Source of the DNA: Mesorhizobium_G sp050247155 | GTDB lineage: Bacteria; Pseudomonadota; Alphaproteobacteria; Rhizobiales; Rhizobiaceae | Assembly: GCA_050247155.1 (NCBI GenBank) | Contig: JBFWUS010000018.1 | Span: 10,418 to 74,417 of the forward strand | Direction: 5' to 3' | Length of the DNA stretch: 64,000 nt | Shown: one piece after another, positions 56,993 through 64,000 of the stretch | How positions within the stretch are numbered: the first letter of the stretch is position 1 | Layout of the letters: every line of letters starts with the position of its first letter | Notes under the pieces: model-generated | What the model was told of the DNA's origin: nothing | Database searches by the model: none | What the model saw: only the letters and a program-made list of their open reading frames with translations | Made by a program: the position numbers and the translations under genes

Positions 56993-57970
56993 ATGGAGGC
57001 ATTCAGCGGTGGTGCGATTGCAAATCTGCTCGCGCCCGCAATCCTGTTCTTCGCGCTCGGCGCGGCTGCGGGCTGGGCCAAATCGGATCTCTCGATACCG
57101 GACCAGGCAGCAAAAGTCCTCTCGCTTTATCTCATGCTGTGCATCGGCTTCAAGGGCGGTGTAGAAGCGCGCGCAAGCGGCTGGTCCGGCGATCTCATCG
57201 CTTCAGGTGCGCTTGGGCTGGCCTTCTCTTTTGTCGCGCCTTTTGCGGCGTTCTTCATCCTCAATAGACTTTGCAAACTGGAGAGGGTGACTGCGGCTGC
57301 GACCGCCGCACATTATGGCAGCGTGTCGGTTGTGACCTTCGCTGCCGGCAGCGAGTATCTCCGCTCCCTAGGCGTTGAGTTCAGTGGCCATATGGCGGCG
57401 GTGCTGGCGCTCATGGAAACGCCAGCAATTCTCTCAGCCTTGCTGATTGCGGGCTCCGGCTCTCGCGAACCTGGCCAGACGTTCAAGCCGGATCTGTGGC
57501 GGGAGGTTCTGTTGAATGGAGCTGCCGTCTTGCTCATCGGCAGCTTTGCTATCGGCTTGATCACCGGTGACTCTGGCATGCAGAAGCTGGCAGGGTTTGT
57601 CGCAGGTCCAGCCTTTCAGGGCGCTTTGTGCATATTCCTGCTTGATATGGGTCTGGTCGCGGCGCGCCGGCTGCAATCCACCCAAATGCGTATCAGGCTT
57701 GTCGCCTTCGCATGCCTTTGGCCGCTTCTGAGCGCAGCGGCAGCCTTGTTCGCGGCTCATGCCGTCGGGCTTTCGCTCGGCGACACGACGATGTTCGCTG
57801 TTCTTGCTGCATCGGCTTCATATATCGCGGTTCCGGCAGCAGTCCGAATCGCGCTGCCGAAAGCGGATGCGGGAGTTTACATTCCCATGTCGCTCGCCAT
57901 GACATTTCCGTTCAACCTGGTGGTCGGCATTCCGCTTTACCATGCCGCTGCCCGGCTCTTGGGAGGATGA
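56993..57970 (+). CDS. sbtA: SbtA-like sodium-dependent bicarbonate transporter
   Basis: A 325-residue SbtA/DUF897 membrane protein (LLAPAILFFALGAAAGWAKSDLSIPDQAAKVLSLYLMLCIGFKGG; AAHYGSVSVVTFAAGSEYL; AASASYIAVPAAVRIALPKADAGVYIPMSLAMTFPFNL). In cyanobacteria SbtA imports bicarbonate with sodium. The PII-like gene follows directly, as with SbtB. A preceding sodium channel gives a sodium theme. TTG 56990 precedes ATG 56993. Confidence 0.87.
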   Translation: MEAFSGGAIANLLAPAILFFALGAAAGWAKSDLSIPDQAAKVLSLYLMLCIGFKGGVEARASGWSGDLIASGALGLAFSFVAPFAAFFILNRLCKLERVTAAATAAHYGSVSVVTFAAGSEYLRSLGVEFSGHMAAVLALMETPAILSALLIAGSGSREPGQTFKPDLWREVLLNGAAVLLIGSFAIGLITGDSGMQKLAGFVAGPAFQGALCIFLLDMGLVAARRLQSTQMRIRLVAFACLWPLLSAAAALFAAHAVGLSLGDTTMFAVLAASASYIAVPAAVRIALPKADAGVYIPMSLAMTFPFNLVVGIPLYHAAARLLGG

Positions 57971-57972
57971 CA

Positions 57973-58278
57973 ATGAACCTGACGCCACTCAAAAGGCTTG
58001 ATATTTTTGTCGAGGGGCACGCGTTGGAACCTCTCGAGCGTGTACTGGGCGAGGCAGGCTTCAAGGGCTGGAGCGTGCTTACCGCCGTCGAAGGCGCCGG
58101 CGCCCATGGCGCCTGGCATCAGACAGGCGTGGGCGAAGCGGAAGCGCGGCTTGTCATTGCTATCGGCACTGAACCGGCAAGCAGTTCGGTCCTGGCCTGG
58201 CTTGCCGACTATTTCAGAAACTATCCAGGTATCGTGAGTGTCACCGATGTAAGCGTTATGCGCGGTGATCGATTCTGA
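57973..58278 (+). CDS. SbtB-like PII-family protein
   Basis: A 101-residue PII-like protein from ATG 57973, with GGGAGG ahead. It has LKRLDIFVEGHALEPLERVLGEAGFKGWSVLTAVEGAGAHGAWHQTGVGEAEARLVIAIG, the beta-alpha-beta fold and T-loop region, and ends VTDVSVMRGDRF. In cyanobacteria SbtB binds adenine nucleotides and regulates SbtA; here the neighbouring sbtA makes that the likely partner. The start at 57967 would overlap the sbtA stop but lacks room for the ribosome site. Confidence 0.85.
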   Translation: MNLTPLKRLDIFVEGHALEPLERVLGEAGFKGWSVLTAVEGAGAHGAWHQTGVGEAEARLVIAIGTEPASSSVLAWLADYFRNYPGIVSVTDVSVMRGDRF

Positions 58279-58362
58279 CGCAGGGACTGAGCGCGTAACG
58301 ACGTGTCTGATGCGATCCGGCCACGCATATCGTGACAGGCTGCATCAATTGGAGAAAAAGTT

Positions 58363-58790
58363 GTGACCGAGTTGGACCTAGCCGAGCGAACAAGCACCGC
58401 GCGACACCTGATGCTTCAGGGCGTTGTGCTCCTCATTCTCGCTTTTGTCTGCGGCCTGACGATCGGATTGGCTGCCAATCCACGAACCGTTCTGGCTGCG
58501 CATGTCATCGGGATAACGACAGGTTTAACGGCGATTGCTGTCGCCGTTTGCCAGCAACACGCTCATCTTTCGCCGTTTGCGCGACGCGTCATGGTCTGGA
58601 CGCTCCTGCCATCTCTTTATCTCGGCTTTCTGACAGTGGCTGGCCGGTTTTGTGCCTTTGTCGCGGATGTTTATTGTTACGGCCGCCGGTGACCCTGAAG
58701 GCGCTGCTTGGCTGGAGACGGTCGTCGAAATCATCGTCAAGGGGATTTCGCCACTGACCATCCTCCCGTTTATCATCCTGGCGGTCGGGC
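58363..58790 (+). pseudogene. Hydroxylaminobenzene-mutase-like membrane gene, frameshifted
   Basis: From GTG 58363 the frame reads GVVLLILAFVCGLTIGLAANPRTVLAAHVIGITTGLTAIAVAVCQQHAHLSPFARRVMVWTLLPSLYLGFLTVAGRF, resembling the small four-helix family of hydroxylaminobenzene mutases. The rest (FIVTAAGDPEGAAWLETVVEIIVKGISPLTILPFIILAVG) continues in another frame, so an indel lies near 58648-58660. The 3' end then runs into a CaxA gene that lacks its own start. Family assignment is modest. Confidence 0.5.
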
Positions 58791-59666
58791 GGCATCGCGC
58801 GGCGGCTGGGTTTGTCGGAACTGCTGATCGGTCTGACACTGGTCGGATTCGGCACTTCGACACCTGAACTGGTGACCAGCATCGATGCAGCGCTGAGGGG
58901 CTCGCCCGGAATAGCTCTCGGCAACGTGCTCGGCTCGAACATCGGCAACATCTTTCTGATCCTCGCACTGGTGCTGATCGTTCGACCGATCCAGGTCAAC
59001 CCGAATGCAGTCCGACGCGATGGCGTTCTTGCGATCCTGGCATCGCTTGCGCTGGCTGCGATCGGTCTAATGTTTGGCGCCGTCGACCGCCTGGTCGGTG
59101 GGCTGCTCGTCACTGCACTAGCAATGTATCTGATCTGCGTCTGGCGGACTGAAAGCAGAGGCGGTGCCGCCTCTGCCATGCATCAGCAAGGTGCGCATGC
59201 TCATGATCCGGCGCCGGGCAGTTTGGTGGTGTCAGCTCTCTTCGCGCTGGGCGGTTTGGCTTTGCTTGTTTGGGGAGCCGATCTTCTGGTGGTAGGCGCG
59301 ATCGCCATCGCGCGGGGTTCGGGGATTTCGGAAACGGTCATCGGCCTCACCATCGTCGCCATCGGGACGTCTCTTCCCGAGCTGGTCGCAACCCTCGTGG
59401 CGGCGCTGAAAGGGCGCGCCGATGTCGCTTTCGGAAACATCGTCGGCTCGAACCTCTACAACATACTGGGAATCCTCGGCGTGACCGCGCTCGTCCATCC
59501 CATAGCCGTACCCGTCGATGTTGGCGTGTTCGACTGGGCTGTTATGGTAGGCAGCGCGATTCTGCTTGCTCTTTTTGCCCTCACCGGGCGTCGGCTGAGC
59601 AGGGTCGAAGGTTTGGCGCTGCTCGCGATGTATGGGCTCTATGTCGGAGCACTGTTCGCACGCTGA
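58790..59666 (+). pseudogene. CaxA-like Na+/Ca2+ exchanger lacking its N-terminus
   Basis: The frame carries GIARRLGLSELLIGLTLVGFGTSTPELVTSIDAAL (first alpha repeat) and TVIGLTIVAIGTSLPELVATLVAALKGRADVAFGNIVGSNLYNILG (second alpha repeat), so both signature GTSxPE motifs are present. About 30 residues forming the first membrane helix are missing: the sequence upstream of 58795 belongs to the HAB-mutase-like gene. A TTG at 58812 could give a 284-residue product. Probably non-functional, or an N-truncated protein. Confidence 0.75.
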
Positions 59667-60183
59667 GATTTCTTTTTGTGCCATCGATCGGCGCCGCCTG
59701 AGAACGTCGCAATCAGAGCTCGAACTGCTCAACACCGGCCACGCCATCGACCGGGGTGACCTGCTGTTCGCCGGCAAAACTGCCGCGATAAACCAACTCT
59801 TGCCAACGGCTTCCAATTACCACAAAGGGTCTAAGTCTGATCTCGCCGCGAAGGATAAGGAGACCGGACGTGGTCCCGCGAACTGTGAAAAATCCAAACA
59901 GATCGAGCCCCGAAACAGCGTCTCATACCTGATCCGCGTGAAGTCCGCATTGAGCGTGCCTCTCTCTCCCGCAGCCGATCATTCGCTTCACGACAACTTT
60001 GCATCAATGGTCGACATAGCTAACCGCAACGACAAAATGCGATGCGGGCAATTACCGAGCAACGAGTAGACCTCCGCTCGATCTGGCCCCCGAGCGATAA
60101 CGCCAATGTTACAACGGGTTTTGTAACACGCCGCTCGCTCGGTCCGTAAAGTCGTGTGTGAAGAACAGCAGGTGCGAGAAGCA
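59667..60183. other. Gap before the CcdA gene; no complete gene, one operator-like repeat
   Basis: About 520 bp. One frame on the plus strand (59632-60069) has no family resemblance and lacks a good start. The only clear signal is the 22-bp inverted repeat at 60107-60128. Confidence 0.5.
60107..60128. promoter_or_regulatory. Perfect 22-bp inverted repeat before the CcdA-thioredoxin pair
   Basis: TGTTACAA-CGGGTT-TTGTAACA, 8-bp perfect arms around six bases, 55 bp upstream of the CcdA start. It looks like an operator for an unlinked regulator; no regulator gene is adjacent. Confidence 0.6.
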
Positions 60184-60897
60184 ATGGACCTTGTGTTTGC
60201 CTACCTCGCCGGATTACTCACTATGATCAATCCGTGCATCGTGCCCGTGCTGCCGATTGCCGTGGCTTCGGCCTTCTCGGCGGGCCGCCTGGGTCCTCTG
60301 GCGCTGGTCGCAGGCATGGTCGTGACATTTACGGCGTTTGGCTTGGCAACGGCCTCACTCGGACCCGCGCTCGGCATCACCCCCGAAAGGGTGGCCCAAT
60401 TCAGTGCCTTGGCAATGGTGCTGTTTGGCATGGTTCTGCTTGTCCCGCGGGCGAGCGCCAGCTTCGCGTTCGCAACGGCGGGGATCGCCGATCGCGCCAA
60501 TGCCGGCATGAACGAAATTCACCAAGGCGGCATGCGCGGTCAGTTTCTTGGCGGCATGCTGCTCGGAGCCGTCTGGTCGCCGTGCATCGGGCCAACGCTC
60601 GGTGGCGCCATCGCGCTCGCCTCGCAAGGCGCCGACCTCGCCTGGGCCGGCGCGATAATGCTGGCATTTTCGCTCGGCGTGGCCAGCATATTTCTGGGGC
60701 TCGCCTACGCTGCGCGCGAGACGCTGCGCTTGCGGGCTGGCATCCTTCAATCCGCTGCCAAGTGGTCCAAACCGATCATGGGCGTCGTCTTCGTCGCGGT
60801 CGGCCTGGCGCTGTTTTTCGGGCTGCATCATTTCGTGGAAGCGGCACTACTCGACGCCATGCCGATCTGGCTTCAAGACCTTTCCGTTTCGCTTTGA
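60184..60897 (+). CDS. CcdA/DsbD-like membrane electron carrier
   Basis: A 237-residue six-helix CcdA-type protein from ATG 60184 (MDLVFAYLAGLLTMINPCIVPVLPIAVASAF). The two reactive Cys are in INPCIVP and WSPCIGP, placed in the first and fourth helices. It moves electrons from cytoplasmic thioredoxin across the inner membrane. A periplasmic thioredoxin-like gene follows 14 bp later, so the two probably form a reducing relay. An inverted repeat upstream may regulate both. Confidence 0.88.
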   Translation: MDLVFAYLAGLLTMINPCIVPVLPIAVASAFSAGRLGPLALVAGMVVTFTAFGLATASLGPALGITPERVAQFSALAMVLFGMVLLVPRASASFAFATAGIADRANAGMNEIHQGGMRGQFLGGMLLGAVWSPCIGPTLGGAIALASQGADLAWAGAIMLAFSLGVASIFLGLAYAARETLRLRAGILQSAAKWSKPIMGVVFVAVGLALFFGLHHFVEAALLDAMPIWLQDLSVSL

Positions 60898-60911
60898 CAG
60901 GAGAACCAATC

Positions 60912-61316
60912 ATGTTCAGACGCAGTTTCATCCTCGGCCTCGCTATCGCCATGCTCGTTCCGGTCGGGATGGCACAAGCCACAGCAAAATTCGTCGAATA
61001 CAAACCGGGCGTCATCGAGAAAGCGCTGGCATCGGGCAAAACGGTTTTTGTCGACTACTCGGCGGTCTGGTGCATCACCTGCAAGACGCAGAGCCGGGTG
61101 ATCGCACAGCTTACTCAAGATAATCCGAATTATGCGAAGTCGATGACGTTCGTGCGAGTCGACTGGGACGATTTCGGCGACCAGCCGGTCACGCGTGACC
61201 GAAACGTTCCTCGCCGCTCGACTTTGCTGGTTCTGCGCGGCAACAAGGAGCTTGGCAGGCTTGTCGCCGGGACGTCCAAGGCAGAAATCAAGGCGCTGCT
61301 CGACAAGGGGCTTTAG
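60912..61316 (+). CDS. Periplasmic thioredoxin-family protein
   Basis: A 134-residue exported thioredoxin: a signal peptide (MFRRSFILGLAIAMLVPVGMAQA), then VFVDYSAVWCITCKTQSRVI with an active WCxxC site. DsbD-gamma-like. It sits 14 bp after the CcdA gene and is its likely electron acceptor in the periplasm, for protein-thiol or peroxide reduction. Confidence 0.87.
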   Translation: MFRRSFILGLAIAMLVPVGMAQATAKFVEYKPGVIEKALASGKTVFVDYSAVWCITCKTQSRVIAQLTQDNPNYAKSMTFVRVDWDDFGDQPVTRDRNVPRRSTLLVLRGNKELGRLVAGTSKAEIKALLDKGL

Positions 61317-61418
61317 GGATGCACGACCGGCACGCCGCCCTACTCGACCGATGCTCTCGATCGGCTTTAACGGAACTGCGTTAGAGTTGTGACGGTTCGT
61401 CCTCCTGTCGACACAGGT

Positions 61419-62963
61419 TCAGGCATCGCTCCTGTCGAGCCTGGCAAGGAAAGTCGCCGCCTGTTTGCGGAGAGCGACTTTGGTCTCCTCGTCCATTCCG
61501 TCCCAGCTTCTGTACGGCATGGCGAGCCGCCGATTGCCTCCGAGCTTATTGCGATTGCGCGCCAGGAAATCCCAGTAGAGTGAATTGAACGGACATGCGT
61601 CTGGACCGGTGCGTTGCTTCACATCGTACCGGCAGTTCTGGCAATAATCCGACATGCCGTCGATGTAACGTCCGGAAGAGACATAGGGCTTTGACCCGAG
61701 GAGCCCTCCGTCAGCAAACTGGCTCATGCCGAGGGTGTTGGGCAGTTCCACCCACTCATAGGCATCTGCGTAGATCTCGAGATACCAGCGATGCACCTCG
61801 GCAGGATCTGCACCGATCAGCAAGGCGAAATTCCCGGTCACCATCAAGCGCTGGATGTGGTGGGCGTGAGCGGTCGCAAGCGTCTGGCCGATCGCTTCGG
61901 CCAGACAATGCATGTCCGTTTCGCCGGTCCAGTAGAAAGCGGGTAGGGGACGCTTGGCGCCAAAGAAATTGCGTATGGAATAATCGCGGCCTTCCAACCA
62001 ATAGATACCGCGTACATATTCGCGCCAGCCGATGATCTGGCGGATGTAGCCTTCGACAGAGTTGAGCGGCGCTCGGCCGGACCTGTACTCCGCTTCGGCG
62101 CGCCGGCACAAATCGAGCGGGTCGAGCAACCCCGCATTGATGTAAGGCGACAGGATCGAGTGCCAAAGGTAGCGCTCGCCGCTCAGCATCGCATCCTGAT
62201 AGTTGCCGAATTCGGGCAACGCGTGTTTGAAGAAGTTTGCTGCCTGGCGCTCGGCGTCCTCCGCCGTGACGGCATAGTCGAAATCTTCCACGCTGCCGGG
62301 ATGATCGGCGAAACGCTCTTTGACCAATGCGATCACCTCGAGTGTGATCGCATCCAGTTCAAAACGCAGGGGCCTCGGCATCGCGAGATCGTGTTGTGCT
62401 GGCTTTCGGTTCTCTTTGTCGAAGTTCCACTGCCCGCCTTCGGGCTGGTCGCCGTCCATGAGGAGTCGGGTCTTGCGCCGCATGTCGCGATAGAACCATT
62501 CCATGCGAAGTTCTTTCCGGCCCCTCGACCACTCCCTAAAGTCGGAATGGCTGGCGATGAACCTGTCGTCGGCGCGAATGTCGACTGGGATAGCCAATTC
62601 CTCCTGCCAGCCGGACAGCATGTCGGCGACGCGCCATTCACCGGCCTCCGTGACAACAATTGTTTCAGGCGTGTGCCGCTCGACTGCGCGCGCAACTTCA
62701 CCGGAAAAGCTACCTGTGTTGCCGCCGTCATCGAGCCTCACGTAGTCGACGGTCCAGCCATCCCTCCTCAGGCGCTCCGCGTGATGGCGCATGGCCGAGA
62801 ACAGGAACGCGATCTTTGCCTTGTGATGACGCACATAGGTTGCTTCTTCAGCAACCTCCATCATCAGCACGACCGCGGTCTTGCGGTCGATATCTTGAAG
62901 GGAACTGATACCGGGGCTGAGTTGGTCACCCAGAACCGGGATGAGCGGTCCAAGTTTCTTCAT
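61419..62963 (-). CDS. Iron-sulfur bacterial cryptochrome/photolyase (FeS-BCP, (6-4) photolyase type)
   Basis: A 514-residue photolyase-related protein. The N-terminal antenna domain reads GPLIPVLGDQLSPGISSL, and the C-terminal FAD domain includes EGYIRQIIGWREYVRGIYW and AHAHHIQRLMVTGNFALLIGADPAEVHRWYLEIYADAYEWVELPNTLGMSQFADGG. The four cysteines of the 4Fe-4S site are visible: LDLCRRAE, YCQNCRYDV and PDACPFNS. Agrobacterium PhrB of this family repairs (6-4) photoproducts. It lies 64 bp after the SDR gene. Confidence 0.92.
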   Translation of the reverse strand: MKKLGPLIPVLGDQLSPGISSLQDIDRKTAVVLMMEVAEEATYVRHHKAKIAFLFSAMRHHAERLRRDGWTVDYVRLDDGGNTGSFSGEVARAVERHTPETIVVTEAGEWRVADMLSGWQEELAIPVDIRADDRFIASHSDFREWSRGRKELRMEWFYRDMRRKTRLLMDGDQPEGGQWNFDKENRKPAQHDLAMPRPLRFELDAITLEVIALVKERFADHPGSVEDFDYAVTAEDAERQAANFFKHALPEFGNYQDAMLSGERYLWHSILSPYINAGLLDPLDLCRRAEAEYRSGRAPLNSVEGYIRQIIGWREYVRGIYWLEGRDYSIRNFFGAKRPLPAFYWTGETDMHCLAEAIGQTLATAHAHHIQRLMVTGNFALLIGADPAEVHRWYLEIYADAYEWVELPNTLGMSQFADGGLLGSKPYVSSGRYIDGMSDYCQNCRYDVKQRTGPDACPFNSLYWDFLARNRNKLGGNRRLAMPYRSWDGMDEETKVALRKQAATFLARLDRSDA

Positions 62964-63027
62964 GGCACGTCAGCAGCATCGCTCGCGGGCACAGATGTCG
63001 TGGCCTTCGCAGATATAGCGTCACAGA

Positions 63028-63750
63028 TCATGGCTGGATCGGGCTGCCATCCCAAGCAAAGATTCCGCCGCTTTGCTGAGGTGTGAGGTTTTCGATGACG
63101 TCGAGCAGATTGTCGGCCGCTTGGCGGGGCGACACGAGGTCGGCCGCGTTGCGCTGAAATGGCGCGCTGAGCGGCGTATCGACCGTTCCGGGATGGAGTG
63201 CGACGCAAATGGCTTCAGGGCGCGTGCGGGAAAGCTCGATCGCGAGGGTCTTCACCAGCATGTTGAGCGCAGCTTTTGAGGCACGGTAGCCATACCAGCC
63301 GCCAAGTCGGTTGTCGCTGATTGAGCCGACCCGAGCAGAGAGGCACGCGAAGACCGCGCGTCGGTCGCGAGGCAACAACGGCAGGAAGTGTTTCGCAATC
63401 AGCGCAGGTCCAATCGTATTCACCGCAAAATATTCGGCTAGCGCGGCGCTCGACAGATGACGAAAGGACTTTTCGGGTTGGAGGCCATCGCGATGAAGCA
63501 GCCCGGTCGTGACTATCACAAGATCAGGCGCACCGCTTTTGGCGACATGGTTCGCGGCAGCAGCGATGCTGGCTTCGTCGAGGATGTCGATTTCACCCGT
63601 CAAGGTGTGATCCGGAATGTCGTCGATCTTCGAGCGTGACAGGGCGTGGATCTGCGCCACGCCACGCTCGGCGACGGCATTTAGTAGAGCGCGTCCGAAA
63701 CCGCCCGATGCGCCAACAATGACCGCGTTCTCAAACTGGGTTTGCTGCAT
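63028..63750 (-). CDS. Short-chain dehydrogenase/reductase (SDR)
   Basis: A 240-residue SDR. The cofactor motif VIVGASGGFGRALL is at the N-terminus, the structural Asn in AVNTIGP, and the catalytic YGYRASKAA (YxxxK) with a preceding Ser in CLSARVGSIS. The start at 63750 follows AAAGG; GTG 63759 is possible. It lies directly upstream of the FeS-BCP gene. SDR and photolyase genes are both part of RpoE regulons in relatives, but no TGATCY-N18 promoter was found before it. Confidence 0.86.
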   Translation of the reverse strand: MQQTQFENAVIVGASGGFGRALLNAVAERGVAQIHALSRSKIDDIPDHTLTGEIDILDEASIAAAANHVAKSGAPDLVIVTTGLLHRDGLQPEKSFRHLSSAALAEYFAVNTIGPALIAKHFLPLLPRDRRAVFACLSARVGSISDNRLGGWYGYRASKAALNMLVKTLAIELSRTRPEAICVALHPGTVDTPLSAPFQRNAADLVSPRQAADNLLDVIENLTPQQSGGIFAWDGSPIQP

Positions 63751-63875
63751 CTCCCGCACCTTTGCTCAGGTTATGGAGAGACACGCCTTCCACCGCCGCA
63801 AACCAGAGCCGATCAACAACTTCAAGCGCCGTGTCGTCAAACCGGTCGAGGTGCAGCCAGTATCTGCCGTCGGTG
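63731..63875 (-). pseudogene. C-terminal fragment paralogous to the 51.3-kb orphan protein, cut by an IS21-like end
   Basis: Minus-strand codons read DGRYWLHLDRFDDTALEVVDRLWFAAVEGVSLHNL, close to the C-terminus of the 274-residue orphan (DGRYWRHLDEFDEHELAKVDRLWLAAV). The frame runs on to a TGA at 63731-63733, overlapping the SDR start, but upstream it enters a mobile-element end near 63874. The rest of the gene lies outside, or is deleted. Confidence 0.7.
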
Positions 63876-64000
63876 TTGATTTCCGCCGAGAACTGACCCG
63901 GGATTTTCGCCGAGAAGTGACCCGCCTTCCTTTATGGTTTGGGTCTCAGGATTTGGTCAAGGTTGTTGCCTTCTCCTTCTTTGTTGTTTGTGGCTTTGCC
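63874..64000. mobile_element. End of an IS21-like element (partial)
   Basis: From TGTTGATTTCCGCCGAGAAC (63874) two related direct repeats occur, TTCCGCCGAGAACTGACCC (63881-63899) and TTTTCGCCGAGAAGTGACCC (63904-63923). Repeated CGCCGAGAA-TGACCC blocks next to a terminal TG are typical of IS21-family ends. The element continues beyond the window; its transposase genes are not visible. Confidence 0.65.

Noticed and set aside
59632..60069. 145-codon plus-strand frame after CaxA
   Set aside because: It starts inside the CaxA gene in another frame and shows no conserved or compositional sign of a real protein.
1..64000. CRISPR arrays, rRNA or complete tRNA genes
   Set aside because: No regularly spaced direct-repeat array and no rRNA or full tRNA sequence was seen on either strand.

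Overview
The window looks like plasmid DNA from an alphaproteobacterium of the Rhizobiales (Mesorhizobium/Sinorhizobium-like). It opens with a complete repABC replication/partition cassette, has two parS palindromes and an antisense-RNA locus between repB and repC, and carries many typical rhizobial accessory families (RHE_PE00001/DUF1612, DUF1403, plasmid ScpB, Irr and Mur regulators, a trbF remnant).

Layout. (1) 1-5.6 kb: repABC, a VapBC-like toxin-antitoxin pair and a serine recombinase. (2) 5852-22943: a complete 17,092-bp Tn5053/Tn402-type transposon with 25-bp terminal inverted repeats (22 of 25 identical) and a perfect 5-bp target duplication (GCGGA). It has split an RHE_PE00001-family gene whose first 20 codons lie at 5790-5851 and whose remainder lies at 22944-23999. 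Its cargo is a tyrosine recombinase with a candidate core site, DUF1403, ScpB, a redox block (PPOX-fold protein, TPR-like protein, AhpC, AhpD), two Irr-like regulators, a sitABCD manganese/iron transporter, a CNNM/CorC-type membrane protein, a low-molecular-weight phosphatase and a Mur/Fur-like regulator, followed by tniQ-tniB-tniA. (3) 24-34.5 kb: an accessory, probably defence-related island. It holds a large metallophosphoesterase; a MazG-like and uracil-DNA-glycosylase-like pair; a five-gene overlapping operon encoding an acyl-carrier-like protein, an XRE repressor, an ImmA/IrrE metallopeptidase fused to a chagasin-like cysteine-protease-inhibitor domain, a papain-like protease and a thymidylate-synthase-like protein; a frameshifted nuclease-like/gamma-glutamylcyclotransferase fusion; and an AbiE toxin-antitoxin pair. 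(4) 34.5-43 kb: eroded membrane, RND and conjugation genes, a chromate-resistance-type operon (padR, arsC-like, chrA, VOC), a diguanylate cyclase, a PilZ protein, a decayed histidine kinase beside a lone response regulator, and a MipA/OmpV porin. (5) 42.7-52.3 kb: a photo-oxidative stress cluster around an ECF sigma factor and a ChrR-like anti-sigma. Six promoter-like sites of the form TGATCY-N18-TA precede the sigma gene, an FAD amine oxidase/tspO operon, a fasciclin/photolyase unit, DUF2177, DUF2147 and an orphan gene. (6) 53-64 kb: a LysR regulator, small proteins, TerC plus a bacterial voltage-gated sodium channel, SbtA/SbtB-like bicarbonate genes, a fused and damaged HAB-mutase/CaxA locus, a CcdA-thioredoxin pair, an SDR and an iron-sulfur bacterial photolyase. 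The window ends in an IS21-like element that truncates a second copy of the orphan family.

The two most interesting items are the intact transposon with its reconstructable target gene, and the operon that places a papain-like protease beside a metallopeptidase carrying a chagasin-like inhibitor domain. All family assignments are from reading the sequence; no search was run.
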